Assembly: GCA_038745855.1 (NCBI GenBank)
Contig: JBCDLC010000009.1
Coordinates: 17,546 to 81,545 of the forward strand
DNA from: UBA5336 sp038745855
GTDB taxonomy: Bacteria > Pseudomonadota > Alphaproteobacteria > Caulobacterales > Hyphomonadaceae
Length of the DNA stretch: 64,000 nucleotides
Reading direction: 5' to 3'
The stretch's first letter is position 1. The number at the start of each line of letters is the position of its first letter. The translations under genes were made by a program, and so were the position numbers. Positions 36,782 through 46,094 of the stretch are shown here, piece after piece. The notes beneath the pieces were generated by a model, which saw only the letters and a program-made list of their open reading frames with translations, was not told the origin of the DNA and ran no database searches.

Positions 36782-37624
36782 ATGGTCAATTACGATGATC
36801 CTCGGCTGACAACGCCATCGGGTTCAGGCACTGCGATGCAAGTCACCGCTGGTGTCGCTGCCATCCGGGCTGAGCCGGAGCCGGACGCCGAGATGACGAC
36901 GCAGGCCCTCCATGGTGAGGTTCTGACGGTCTTCGAGGAACAGGGCGAGTTTGGTCATGTCCAACTCAGCCGGGACGGCTATGTCGGCTGGGCCCTCATG
37001 GAAGCACTGTCAGCGCCCGTTCTGACACCCACCCACCGGGCGACGGCCCTGCGCACCTATGTCTACAGCGCACCGGATCTGAAATCGGCGCCGCGCTACA
37101 TGGTCACCTTGGGTGCCCAGGTCGTGGCCGAGCAAGAGACCGGCGACTGGATCGGTTGTGCTCGCGCGGGTTGGGTACATAAACGGCATCTGGCACCCCT
37201 TGGCGCATGGGACACCGATCCTGCGGCGATCGCGCTGATGTATGAGGGCACGCCGTATCTTTGGGGCGGCAGGGAAAGTCTGGGGCTCGATTGCACCGGG
37301 CTGACCGTCGCAGCGTTCGGCGCGTGCGGCGTGGTCTTACCCCGCGACAGCGATATGCAATTCGCGTGGACAGGAACAGCAATACCGGATTGGCAGACGA
37401 AAGGCACGCTCGCGCGGAGCGACCTTGTGTTCTGGAAGGGCCATGTGGCGATCATGCTGGATGGCGAACACATGATCCACGCCAACGCGCACCACATGGC
37501 CGTCGCCTCTGAGCCCCTTTCGAGCGCAGTGACCCGTATCGCCGACCACTACGGCCAACCCATCGGCGCGCGTCGTGTGATGCTTGCGCAGGAGAAAAAC
37601 CGGCGTCCAGAGTGGTTGCTGTAG
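36782..37624 (+). CDS. NlpC/P60 C40 peptidase with SH3-like domains
   Basis: The protein has 280 residues. Two bacterial SH3-like segments cover about 20-140, one with HVQLSRDGYVGW and one with IGCARAGWVHKRHL. The NlpC/P60 domain follows: YLWGGRESLGLDCTGL with the catalytic Cys, FWKGHVAIMLDG with the catalytic His, and MIHANAHH with the third residue. Family enzymes cut cell-wall peptides. No signal peptide is visible, so a cytoplasmic role in recycling murein peptides beside the M17 aminopeptidase is plausible. Confidence 0.92.
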   Translation: MVNYDDPRLTTPSGSGTAMQVTAGVAAIRAEPEPDAEMTTQALHGEVLTVFEEQGEFGHVQLSRDGYVGWALMEALSAPVLTPTHRATALRTYVYSAPDLKSAPRYMVTLGAQVVAEQETGDWIGCARAGWVHKRHLAPLGAWDTDPAAIALMYEGTPYLWGGRESLGLDCTGLTVAAFGACGVVLPRDSDMQFAWTGTAIPDWQTKGTLARSDLVFWKGHVAIMLDGEHMIHANAHHMAVASEPLSSAVTRIADHYGQPIGARRVMLAQEKNRRPEWLL

Positions 37625-37630
37625 ATCGGC

Positions 37631-37650
37631 CCTGGTTCCCTCGGAACCGG
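37631..37650. terminator. Hairpin between convergent NlpC/P60 and DASS transporter genes
   Basis: GGTTCC-CTC-GGAACC is a perfect six-pair stem, extended by two C/G pairs after a bulged T. It fills the 27-base gap between two convergent stop codons. No T-run follows, so it may end transcription poorly or be aided by Rho. Confidence 0.4.
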
Positions 37651-37651
37651 C

Positions 37652-39160
37652 TCAGAATACGAGGGGCACAAGGATACACGTGATCGCCGTCAACAGCGCG
37701 ATGGCGACCAGATTCAACCTGAGACCGGCCCTGGCCATCGTAGCGAGGGTCACATGGCCGGTGGCGAAGGCGACCGCGTTTGGCCCGGTCGCCATGGGCA
37801 GCATGAAAGCGCAGCTCGCCGAAAGCGCAAGCGGCACGGCCAACAGGCCCACATCAATCCCCGTCGACAGCGCCAGCGCACCGAAGACTGGGATCAGCGC
37901 TGACGCTGTTGCAACATTACTGGTCACCTCTGTCAGAAACATGACCAGTGCCGTAATGATCGCGACCAGCACCACCGTCGGCACAGTCGCAAAGACCGCG
38001 AGTTCACGACCGATCCACGGGCTAAGCCCCGTCACCGTAATCGCGTTGGCCAGTGAAAACCCGCCACCGAACAGGAGCAGGACACCCCAAGGGATGCTTT
38101 CCGCTGATTTCCAATCGAGCAAGGCCGACCGGGGCGCGCGTGCTGCACCAGAAGGGACGACAAAACAGAGGATCACACCGATGATGGCGATCACATGGTC
38201 TGTTAATCCGGCGAAGGGTGTCGTCCCTGCCAATTCGATCTGCGCCAATTGGCGACGGAAGACCCAGAGGAAAGCCACGGCTGCAAAAACTCCGATGGTC
38301 CGCCACTCGGGCGTCGTGACTCGGCCCAGCGCCCTGAGGTCTGCACCAATGGCGTCCCTGCCTCCACTCTGACCAGTCCGCTCGATCGAGAAAGCCCAAC
38401 GGGTGAGAACGAACCACGCGGCCGGAAGCAGGAACGCGACCGCCGGGAGGCCAATCATCATCCATTGGACAAAATCGATATCGAGGCCCGCATTGTCATT
38501 CAAATAACCGACGACGATGAGGTTGGTCGGCGTGCCCACCAGCGTGCCAAGCCCGCCGATCGAGCAGGACCACGCGATCCCAAGGAGAAGCGCCCAGGTG
38601 AAAGGGCTGTCCAATCGGTCCCGGCCAACGATCTCAGCAGCTGCCGAGATCGCGATCGGCATCATCATGATAGATGTCGCCGTGTTCGAGATCCACATGG
38701 AGAGGATCGCAGAAGCAAACATGAACCCAGCGATCAGACGCGTGGGCGAGGTGCCGATACGATCGACAATGGTCAGCGCAATGCGGGCATGCAGGTTCCA
38801 CCGCTCGATGGCTTTCGCGACAATGAACCCGCCCAGGAGAAGGACGACGACTGGATGCATATACGGCGCGGCCGCCTCGGAGATCGTGAGCACCCCGCAA
38901 ACGGGCAGGATGACGAGCGGCAAAAGGGACGTCACGGGGATGGGGATCGCTTCGGTGACCCACCAGACGCCCATGAGGACAAGCATGGAAAGCACGATCC
39001 AGGCGGCACGGGCCTCGCCAGGATCAGACGCACTTTCGAGGAGTGAAGGCGGCAGGGGAACACCTTGCAGAAGGACTGCTAGCACTGGCGCCAGCCACAA
39101 CCCGATCCGCCCCAGGCGCGAGGGGCTTGGTTCCGCCACAGGATCAACACCGCCAGTCAA
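37652..39160 (-). CDS. DASS-family sodium-coupled anion/dicarboxylate symporter
   Basis: The protein has 502 residues and about eleven hydrophobic helices. WWVTEAIPIPVTSLLPLVILP near the N-terminus and MWISNTATSIMMMPIAIS (first SNT motif) mark the SLC13/DASS family, and FLTEVTSNVATASALIPV gives the second SNT motif. Such carriers import C4-dicarboxylates, citrate or sulfate with sodium. The gene starts six bases after pyruvate kinase on the same strand, which suits uptake of an acid linked to central carbon metabolism. Confidence 0.92.
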   Translation of the reverse strand: MTGGVDPVAEPSPSRLGRIGLWLAPVLAVLLQGVPLPPSLLESASDPGEARAAWIVLSMLVLMGVWWVTEAIPIPVTSLLPLVILPVCGVLTISEAAAPYMHPVVVLLLGGFIVAKAIERWNLHARIALTIVDRIGTSPTRLIAGFMFASAILSMWISNTATSIMMMPIAISAAAEIVGRDRLDSPFTWALLLGIAWSCSIGGLGTLVGTPTNLIVVGYLNDNAGLDIDFVQWMMIGLPAVAFLLPAAWFVLTRWAFSIERTGQSGGRDAIGADLRALGRVTTPEWRTIGVFAAVAFLWVFRRQLAQIELAGTTPFAGLTDHVIAIIGVILCFVVPSGAARAPRSALLDWKSAESIPWGVLLLFGGGFSLANAITVTGLSPWIGRELAVFATVPTVVLVAIITALVMFLTEVTSNVATASALIPVFGALALSTGIDVGLLAVPLALSASCAFMLPMATGPNAVAFATGHVTLATMARAGLRLNLVAIALLTAITCILVPLVF

Positions 39161-39166
39161 AACACG

Positions 39167-40567
39167 TCAGGCATCGACGCCAACTTCCCAGGCGGTCACC
39201 GCGCCTATGTCCTCGCCGCGCCAGGCCGACCACGCCACCGGACCATCAACACCGGCGCAGGTCGCAACCTTCCGGGCCCAATCGGCTTCATCGATGGACT
39301 GTAGGGCGACCGGATGAACCCCCCAGAGAAGCTGCGCACGCCTAAGCCGGGCGGTATCACGCGACCCGTAGAGGATCGTAGGTAGGCCCCTGTGACGTGC
39401 GAAGCGTCTAAGGCGCCGGGTCGAACCAGTTCGCAGGACCAGGGCGGCGCAATGGTGGCGTGCGGCCAGCCGGAAGGCCGCATCCGCGACGATATCGATC
39501 GCTTCCTCACAGTCTTCGCAGTCCCCGGTGAATTGATCCAGCGAGTGCGCAAAGTCATCGGCCCCTTCAGCGGCCGCGATGATCCGGCCCATTATGGCGA
39601 CAGCGGTCGCCGGATGCCGGCCCACAGCGGTCTCCGCTGACAGCATAACAGCATCGGCCCCCTGGTAAACGGCCGTGGCCACGTCGCTGGCCTCGGCCCG
39701 GGTTGGCGCTGCATGCTCAATCATGGATTCCAGCATCTGCGTCGCCACGATCACCGGCCGCCCGGCCGCCCGGGCCGCCCTTATGATGCGGCGTTGGATA
39801 ATCGGAACCTGCTCGGTCGGAAATTCCACGCCCAGGTCGCCCCGCGCCACCATGACCCCATCGGCCGCCTCGATGATTCCATCCAGATTGTCGATCGCTG
39901 CTGGCTTTTCGAGCTTTGCTATCAGCGGCGCCTTGTTGGTAATCAGCGCTTTCGCTTCCGCAATGTCTTCCGGAGTCTGCACGAACGATAGCGCCACGAT
40001 GTCGATATCATTATCCATCGCGAAGGCGAGATCCTTCCGGTCCTTCTCGGTCAACGCACGAACAGGCAAGGCTTTACCCCTGACCGTGAAGCCCTTCTTG
40101 TCGCCGAGCGTCCCAGGAAAAGGCGAGCGGACACGGGGCTTGTCGCCGCCTTCAATGACGTTGAGGACGAGCAAACCGTCATTGCAGAGAATTTCGTCCC
40201 CCGGCTCCAACGCGGCCAGGATCTCCGGATGGGGAACAGGAATCGCATCCTCGCGATCGGTCGTCGCCCCTGGCACAAGGTCATACACACCATTGAAGCC
40301 GAGCCGTATCTTGCCGTCTGGAAAGGTGCCCACGCGAACCTTTGGGCCTTGCAAGTCGCCGAGCACAGCCAGGGGTCGACCGAGGCTTTTTTCCGCCGCC
40401 CTCACGGCCTCCAGCGCTGCGGAATGGTCGCTATGGTCGCCATGGCTGAAATTCAGCCGAAAAACGTCCACACCGGCATCGGCGAGAAGTCTGACGGCAT
40501 CGGCAGACCGTGTCCCTGGGCCGAGCGTTGCCACGATCTTGCCGTGCCGGTTTCGCGGTTTCGACAT
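39167..40567 (-). CDS. pyk: Pyruvate kinase
   Basis: The enzyme makes pyruvate and ATP from phosphoenolpyruvate and ADP. The 466-residue protein has RLNFSHGDHSDH near the N-terminus, LGDLQGPKVRVG, the active-site block IAKLEKPAAIDNLDGII, MVARGDLGVEFPTEQV and the switch ATQMLESM. Length and domain order (barrel, B domain about 70-165, C-terminal domain) are normal. The sodium symporter gene follows after six bases. Confidence 0.96.
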   Translation of the reverse strand: MSKPRNRHGKIVATLGPGTRSADAVRLLADAGVDVFRLNFSHGDHSDHSAALEAVRAAEKSLGRPLAVLGDLQGPKVRVGTFPDGKIRLGFNGVYDLVPGATTDREDAIPVPHPEILAALEPGDEILCNDGLLVLNVIEGGDKPRVRSPFPGTLGDKKGFTVRGKALPVRALTEKDRKDLAFAMDNDIDIVALSFVQTPEDIAEAKALITNKAPLIAKLEKPAAIDNLDGIIEAADGVMVARGDLGVEFPTEQVPIIQRRIIRAARAAGRPVIVATQMLESMIEHAAPTRAEASDVATAVYQGADAVMLSAETAVGRHPATAVAIMGRIIAAAEGADDFAHSLDQFTGDCEDCEEAIDIVADAAFRLAARHHCAALVLRTGSTRRLRRFARHRGLPTILYGSRDTARLRRAQLLWGVHPVALQSIDEADWARKVATCAGVDGPVAWSAWRGEDIGAVTAWEVGVDA

Positions 40568-40765
40568 GGCTCATTTCCTCCACCACAATCGCTTTCATCG
40601 ACCATGGGTGGATAGAGACTGCAAGCCTGCGGGCCAGACCAACGTGCCCGTTTCGCCGAATGATGGGGATATCGCGCACGCCTGCCCTAGGCGGGGGCGC
40701 CGGTCGTGCTAATAGTCACTCTTCGAAGGGCGTGTGCCCAACCACTATTCGAATGAGTGATCCCC

Positions 40766-41749
40766 ATGACCGTAATGAGCGAGACTGACGCCCTTTCGGG
40801 TATGACGCCAACCGTAGACATCGACGTGCGCGATGTGTTCGGCCTGGATACCGACATGGTCGTGAAGGGGTTCAAGGATCGCACCGAATACGTGCCCGAG
40901 ATCGATACGGCATACCGGTTCGACCCCCAGACGACGCTCGCTATCCTCGCGGGATTTCAGCATAACCGCCGGGTGATGGTCCAGGGCTATCACGGCACCG
41001 GGAAATCGACCCACATCGAACAGGTGGCCGCGCGCCTGAATTGGCCGCTGATCCGAGTGAACCTGGACAGCCACGTTTCCAGGATCGACCTGGTTGGCAA
41101 GGACGCCATCGTGCTGAAGGACGGCAAGCAGATCACCGAATTCCGGGAAGGGATCCTACCTTGGGCGCTTCAGCGTCCCGTCGCGATCGTTTTTGACGAA
41201 TATGATGCGGGGCGCCCCGATGTGATGTTCGTGATCCAGAGGATCCTCGAGGCGTCGGGCCGGTTGACCTTGCTCGACCAGAACAAGGTGATCGCGCCAA
41301 ACCCGAACTTCAGGCTGTACGCAACCACCAACACCGTCGGCCTTGGCGATACGACGGGCCTTTACCATGGGACCCAACAGCTCAACCAGGGTCAGATGGA
41401 CCGCTGGTCAATCGTCACGACCCTCAATTATCTCGAGCATGATGCCGAAGTTCAGATCATCCAGGCCAAGGATACAGGTGTTGACGAAGACACCCTATCC
41501 AAGATGGTCCGGCTGGCAGACCTTACGCGGAACGCCTTCATGAATGGGGATCTGTCGACCGTGATGAGCCCGCGGACAGTGATCACCTGGGCTGAGAACT
41601 ACTCCATCTTCGGAGACCTCGGTCACGCGTTCAGGATGACCTTCCTGAACAAGTGTGATGAGTTGGAGCGGCCCCTCGTGGCAGAGATGTACCAGCGCTG
41701 TTTCGCGGAAGAGTTGCCCGAAAGCGCACTGATGGTAAAAGTGGCCTGA
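40766..41749 (+). CDS. cobS: Aerobic cobaltochelatase ATPase subunit CobS
   Basis: CobS is the AAA+ (MoxR-type) motor that, with CobT and CobN, inserts cobalt into hydrogenobyrinic acid diamide. The 327-residue protein has QGYHGTGKSTHIEQVAARL (Walker A), VFDEYDAGRPD (Walker B), ATTNTVGLGDTTGLYHG (sensor 1) and GQMDRWSIV (arginine finger region). The similarity extends over the full length. Two ATGs, 40766 and 40775, are possible starts. The usual partner cobT is not downstream; an unrelated decarboxylase is. Confidence 0.92.
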   Translation: MTVMSETDALSGMTPTVDIDVRDVFGLDTDMVVKGFKDRTEYVPEIDTAYRFDPQTTLAILAGFQHNRRVMVQGYHGTGKSTHIEQVAARLNWPLIRVNLDSHVSRIDLVGKDAIVLKDGKQITEFREGILPWALQRPVAIVFDEYDAGRPDVMFVIQRILEASGRLTLLDQNKVIAPNPNFRLYATTNTVGLGDTTGLYHGTQQLNQGQMDRWSIVTTLNYLEHDAEVQIIQAKDTGVDEDTLSKMVRLADLTRNAFMNGDLSTVMSPRTVITWAENYSIFGDLGHAFRMTFLNKCDELERPLVAEMYQRCFAEELPESALMVKVA

Positions 41750-41912
41750 CCCGCTCGCCAAATGGACCATTGATCCTGATGCAGGCAGGCGCTATTTGCC
41801 CCCCATCAGGCGGACCTCTGGCGAATTGATACCTGCCACGCACTAACGCCCGGACCAACGGTGCCACAAGCGACGATCCTGTCGAAGTGGCCTTTGTTTC
41901 TGGAGCGCCGCC

Positions 41913-43112
41913 GTGGAAAAGGCATCGACCGTCGCCGAGCTTGTGGGCCGATACCCGCCAGTTGAACCCACTTTCCTGTTCAGGCCGCATTTGCTCAAAG
42001 CGGCCGCAGAGACATTTGTGAACCGTTTTCCAGCCACGCCATTCTATGCGGTGAAGGCCAATCCGGCTCCACACATCCTCCAGGGACTCTGGCAGGCTGG
42101 GGTCAGGCGCTTCGATACGGCGTCCATCGGCGAGGTGCGTGCCGTGCGAGCGGTCTTACCAGAAGCGGAGCTGGCGTTTCTGCACCCGGTGAAACCGGAA
42201 CCGGCGATTGCCGAGGCGTACCATGTCCACGGCGTGCGGGCTTTCGTACTCGATTGCGCAGGCGAACTCGCCAAGATCCTTCGGGCGACAGGGAACGCGC
42301 AAGATCTGACCCTGCTGGTGCGGGTGCACGTGTCGAATGAAGGCGCGGCGAAACCGCTGGCTGGGAAATTTGGCGCCTCGGCAATAGAAGCACCGGGCCT
42401 GTTGCAGGCGGCCCGGGCGCACGCCCAACGGCTGGGCGTCAGCTTCCATGTCGGCAGTCAGGCGCTTAACCCCGACGCCTGGAGACGCGCCATGGCAGAC
42501 CTTTCGGCGCTGATTACGACAGCGGGGACGATTGTGGATATCGTGAACGTGGGCGGCGGGTTTGCCGTGCCCTACGGCGTTTCAGGCATGGAGGCGCCCC
42601 CGCCCATGGACACCTACGCGGCCGCGATCTCGAGTGCCTTCGAGGACATGGTCGTGCGCGAGAATGCCGAGTTGTGGTGCGAACCGGGCCGAGCGCTGGT
42701 GGCCGAAGCCGAGAGCTTACTGTGCCGGGTCGACGGGGTGAAACCCGGCGCCGTTTATCTGAATGATGGAAGCTTTGGCGCGCTCTATGACGTGGTCCAT
42801 GAGGGATGGGCTTTTCCGTATCGGTGTTTCGATGCGGCGGGACAGGAACTCGCCGGACCCATGGCCGCGGTAACCGTCTATGGCCCCACATGCGACAGCG
42901 CAGACCGATTTCCCGAGCCGCTCTTGCTGCCTGAAACGCTGGAGGCGGGGAGCTATGTCGAATTCGGGACCATCGGCGCCTACGGGCGAAGCCTGGCGAC
43001 CCGGTTCAACGGGTTCGGATCCTATTGCACCTGCGAAGTGCTCGATGCCCCATGGGTTAGTGCTTTCGCTGAAAACGTTACCAATCCTTCCAAATCCGGC
43101 ACGGTTGGTTAA
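41913..43112 (+). CDS. Ornithine decarboxylase-like PLP enzyme (fold III)
   Basis: The protein has 399 residues. FYAVKANPAPHIL carries the PLP lysine, SFHVGSQALNP and VNVGGGFAVPYG bind the cofactor phosphate, and VYGPTCDSADRF holds the catalytic Cys and Asp typical of ornithine decarboxylase. It should make putrescine in the cytoplasm. AguA, AguB and SpeD genes lie within 5 kb, which supports a polyamine role. A lysine or diaminopimelate substrate is less likely because of the CDS motif. Confidence 0.88.
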   Translation: MEKASTVAELVGRYPPVEPTFLFRPHLLKAAAETFVNRFPATPFYAVKANPAPHILQGLWQAGVRRFDTASIGEVRAVRAVLPEAELAFLHPVKPEPAIAEAYHVHGVRAFVLDCAGELAKILRATGNAQDLTLLVRVHVSNEGAAKPLAGKFGASAIEAPGLLQAARAHAQRLGVSFHVGSQALNPDAWRRAMADLSALITTAGTIVDIVNVGGGFAVPYGVSGMEAPPPMDTYAAAISSAFEDMVVRENAELWCEPGRALVAEAESLLCRVDGVKPGAVYLNDGSFGALYDVVHEGWAFPYRCFDAAGQELAGPMAAVTVYGPTCDSADRFPEPLLLPETLEAGSYVEFGTIGAYGRSLATRFNGFGSYCTCEVLDAPWVSAFAENVTNPSKSGTVG

Positions 43113-43177
43113 GCCTCTGGTCGTTGTGCGGCGCACAATCCCATGGTAATTCCTGCGAAGATTTCACGGAGAGAACC

Positions 43178-44026
43178 ATGAGCGTGCAGGGTATGATGTT
43201 CAACGCGATCCAGGCCCAGGCTGTCATGCTGAAGGCGATGGTCGACCTATCCACCGAGGCACAGGAAATCACAGTCGGCGCGCTGAAGCGGGCGGGCCAG
43301 CGTCAATCGTCGCCCGTTGAGTGGGTGTCGTTCGAGTTGCCGGTGCTCAACCCCCAGAGCTTCGTGAACGAAGACATCATGCGCGCCACGTTCCATCGGC
43401 TGGCTGACCAAAATCTCCGGGGCTGGGAAGTTGCGGCCGACCTCCTGAAGACCATGCCGTCCTGGCTCGGCATGTCAGCCAAGATGCCCGGAACCGTGAT
43501 GACCGACTGGTTCGACCAGGTGCGGCGCACCGGTGAAGCGATGATGCCCGCCAACGATGCCTGGGCCACCAGCGACGTGGTGTTTTCCGCGCCAAAACGC
43601 CCCCAGGCCAAAGCCGAGATCACCGTCCAGCCAAAGACGACAACAGCATCTTTCCCGACGAAGACCGCTGCCGTCGCGAAGCCGAAAAAGGCCGAGGTGA
43701 AATCCCCTAAAGCAAAAGCCAAGGCTGCCAAGCCGAAGCAGAAAGCGCCATCCGAGCCTGCAGCCAAGCCAGCAGCCGTCAAGGCCGATGGCCCCTCCCG
43801 GCTTAGTGGCCCGCGCGGCGCTGCCGACGATCTTACGGCAATCAAGGGCATCGGCCCCAAGATTGAATCGCTCCTGAACACGATCGGCTTCTATCACTAC
43901 GATCAGATCGCATCGTGGACCGCGGCCGACGGTCGTTGGGTCGACGAACGGCTTGCCTTCAAGGGTCGTGTGAGCCGTGAGAAGTGGGTCCAGCAGGCCC
44001 GGGCGCTCGCCAAGAAAGCCGCCTGA
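43178..44026 (+). CDS. Phasin-like N-terminus with Ala/Lys linker and C-terminal helix-hairpin-helix domain
   Basis: The protein has 282 residues from the ATG at 43178 behind GGAGAG. The N-terminal half is helical (MMFNAIQAQAVMLKAMVDLST, later FHRLADQNLRGWEVAADLL) and reminds of phasins. A Lys/Ala/Pro-rich linker (about 150-215) follows. The last 65 residues, DDLTAIKGIGPKIESLLN to VSREKWVQQARALAKKA, are the helix-hairpin-helix-type module seen as an appendix on alphaproteobacterial proteins, including NADH dehydrogenase subunits. A link between polymer granules and DNA is possible but not shown. Confidence 0.6.
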   Translation: MSVQGMMFNAIQAQAVMLKAMVDLSTEAQEITVGALKRAGQRQSSPVEWVSFELPVLNPQSFVNEDIMRATFHRLADQNLRGWEVAADLLKTMPSWLGMSAKMPGTVMTDWFDQVRRTGEAMMPANDAWATSDVVFSAPKRPQAKAEITVQPKTTTASFPTKTAAVAKPKKAEVKSPKAKAKAAKPKQKAPSEPAAKPAAVKADGPSRLSGPRGAADDLTAIKGIGPKIESLLNTIGFYHYDQIASWTAADGRWVDERLAFKGRVSREKWVQQARALAKKAA

Positions 44027-44047
44027 GCCACTGGCCCCTAAAGCGCC

Positions 44048-44896
44048 CTATTCCTCGGTCAGCCCGCGATAAAGGCCTGGCCGCCGATCCCTGAAAAAGC
44101 CCCAAGACGCCCGTTCCTGCGCCGCCGCCTCCAGATCGATGGTCACGGCAGCAAAGCCTGCCTCCTTGCGGTCCAGGGCCGCCAGGATCGAGCCATCCGT
44201 ACCCGCAACGAAACTTGATCCGTAGAAGGATTGTCCGTCCTCCTCACCCACGCGATTGGCGGCCGCCACGGGAATAGCGTTGCAGACAGCATGCCCCACC
44301 ATGGCTCTTCGCCAACGCGCCTCGGTGTCGAGGCTCGGATCCTGGGGCTCATCACCAATCGCCGTGGGATAAACCAGGATATCCGCCCCTTGCAGGACCA
44401 TCGCCCTGGCGGCTTCCGGGAACCATTGGTCCCAACAAATACCAACGCCTACGGCGCCAACCTTCGTCTGCCACACCTTGAAGCCGGTCTGACCCGGCCG
44501 GAAATAGAACTTCTCCTGGTATCCGGGCCCATCCGGAATATGAGACTTGCGATAGACGCCGAGCGCGGCCCCATCCGCATCCACCATGACGACGCTATTA
44601 TAGTAGTGAGGCCCCTCGCGCTCGAAGATCGACAGGGGAAGCACAATCCCCAACTCCGCTGCAATCGGCGCAAAACGCTCGACAACGGGGTGGGTCTGCC
44701 AGGGAGCCGCCGCCGAAAAATGCCGCTCATCCTGGCGCTTACAAAAGTAAGCACCGGAAAACAGCTCGGGCAGCACGACCAGACCCGCACCAGATGCAGC
44801 CGCGTCCCGGACGAGCCGTTCAGCCACAACAACCGGCGCTTCGGCATCATCGCCCGGGGCAAACTGGGCAACCGCAACGGTCAACGCACCGCTCAT
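44048..44896 (-). CDS. aguB: N-carbamoylputrescine amidase
   Basis: The nitrilase-superfamily enzyme hydrolyses N-carbamoylputrescine to putrescine, CO2 and ammonia. The 282-residue protein shows the triad: VVLPELFSGAYF (Glu), YRKSHIPDGPGYQEKFYF (Lys) and GVGICWDQWFPEAAR (Cys). YQEKFYFRPG is characteristic of AguB. Its start overlaps the aguA stop by 4 bases, so the two-step pathway from agmatine is one operon. Confidence 0.94.
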   Translation of the reverse strand: MSGALTVAVAQFAPGDDAEAPVVVAERLVRDAAASGAGLVVLPELFSGAYFCKRQDERHFSAAAPWQTHPVVERFAPIAAELGIVLPLSIFEREGPHYYNSVVMVDADGAALGVYRKSHIPDGPGYQEKFYFRPGQTGFKVWQTKVGAVGVGICWDQWFPEAARAMVLQGADILVYPTAIGDEPQDPSLDTEARWRRAMVGHAVCNAIPVAAANRVGEEDGQSFYGSSFVAGTDGSILAALDRKEAGFAAVTIDLEAAAQERASWGFFRDRRPGLYRGLTEE

Positions 44897-45906
44897 GAAG
44901 GTGCCTCAGGCTCAGTGTCCGGAACGTGACAGGTCATGCAGTGGAACGCGCCGCCGCCACCGGCCAGCAAACTGTTCGCAGGCAGACCAAGTATCGATCG
45001 CCCAGGGAACAGCGGCGCCAGGGCCGCAACCGCTTCCGCGCCGCACACCCCATCATAGATCGGCACAAGGACGAACCGGTTCGTGATCGTATAATTCAGG
45101 TGGCTCGCCGGCAGAATATCATCCTGGCCGGTAGGGACCGCTACAACGCCTGGGGATGGAATTTCGCTCACTGTCAGCCCTGCATTCGAGAGTGTTTGGG
45201 AGATTTCACGCAGACGGTCCCTGTGGGGATCATCGCGCGACGTCGCAACCTGGCAAACCACGTGACCCGGCGCAACGAAGCGCGCAATATTGTCGACATG
45301 CCCGTCCGTGTGGTCGCCCTCCAACCCATCATCGATCCAGTGGATACACTCGGCTGATAGGCTCTTGTGCAGCCACGTCTCGGCATCGTTCTCTGTCCAT
45401 CCATTCCGGTTGGAGTTGAGCAGACAAGACCGGGTCGTCAGGATGGCGCCCTGCCCATCGCTTTCCACCGCCCCGCCCTCGAGAACGGCGTTGAACGCGG
45501 TGCAAGGTTCGGCCGCTTCCGCCCTTGCAATGGCGCGGGCTGTCTCCGTGTCGCCGGGCATGTTGAACTTCCCGCCCCAACCGTTGAAACGAAAGACGCG
45601 CGCCGCCAGGGCGCCATTGTCCAGAACGAAAACCGGTCCGGTATCGCGCAGCCAGATGTCCCCCGTGGGTATCCGCAAGATCTCGGCCCGATCGGGTAAG
45701 GCCGCCCGGGCGGCGGCCTCTGCGGCGCCGTCGCCAACCGCAACCCTCACCGGAACATCGCCCGAGGCCACCTCGACAAAGGCCGCGATTTCGGCGCAAG
45801 CGGGCTCGAAACAGTCGCCCCATTCATCCGCAAGACGAGGCCAGCCGACCCACAGCCGACGCTGGGGCCACCATTCCGCGGGCCAAGTGACAGTCCCGGT
45901 CGGCAT
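44893..45906 (-). CDS. aguA: Agmatine deiminase
   Basis: The enzyme converts agmatine to N-carbamoylputrescine. The 337-residue protein has MPTGTVTWPAEWWPQRRLWVGWP at the start, IWLRDTGPVFVLDN (Asp), EGDHTDGHVDNIARFV (Glu, His) and FHCMTCHVP with the catalytic Cys near the end. It is followed by aguB with a 4-base overlap. No arginine decarboxylase lies in the window, so agmatine must come from elsewhere. Confidence 0.94.
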   Translation of the reverse strand: MPTGTVTWPAEWWPQRRLWVGWPRLADEWGDCFEPACAEIAAFVEVASGDVPVRVAVGDGAAEAAARAALPDRAEILRIPTGDIWLRDTGPVFVLDNGALAARVFRFNGWGGKFNMPGDTETARAIARAEAAEPCTAFNAVLEGGAVESDGQGAILTTRSCLLNSNRNGWTENDAETWLHKSLSAECIHWIDDGLEGDHTDGHVDNIARFVAPGHVVCQVATSRDDPHRDRLREISQTLSNAGLTVSEIPSPGVVAVPTGQDDILPASHLNYTITNRFVLVPIYDGVCGAEAVAALAPLFPGRSILGLPANSLLAGGGGAFHCMTCHVPDTEPEAPS

Positions 45907-46094
45907 TGTGCTGGCTCCATCCCAGAGGCCGCAAGCGCGGATCAGATCGACCGCCCAGAAAACGGAATCCGGCCCAAACCCTCGCCGCTCCTACACATTA
46001 AACCGGTTGCGCCAAAAGCGAAAACAACCCGCGAGCGTGGGCCCCGGCCCTGATTAGATAAACCGCCCAGGCCACGGAGGCTTGCCCCAAATGC

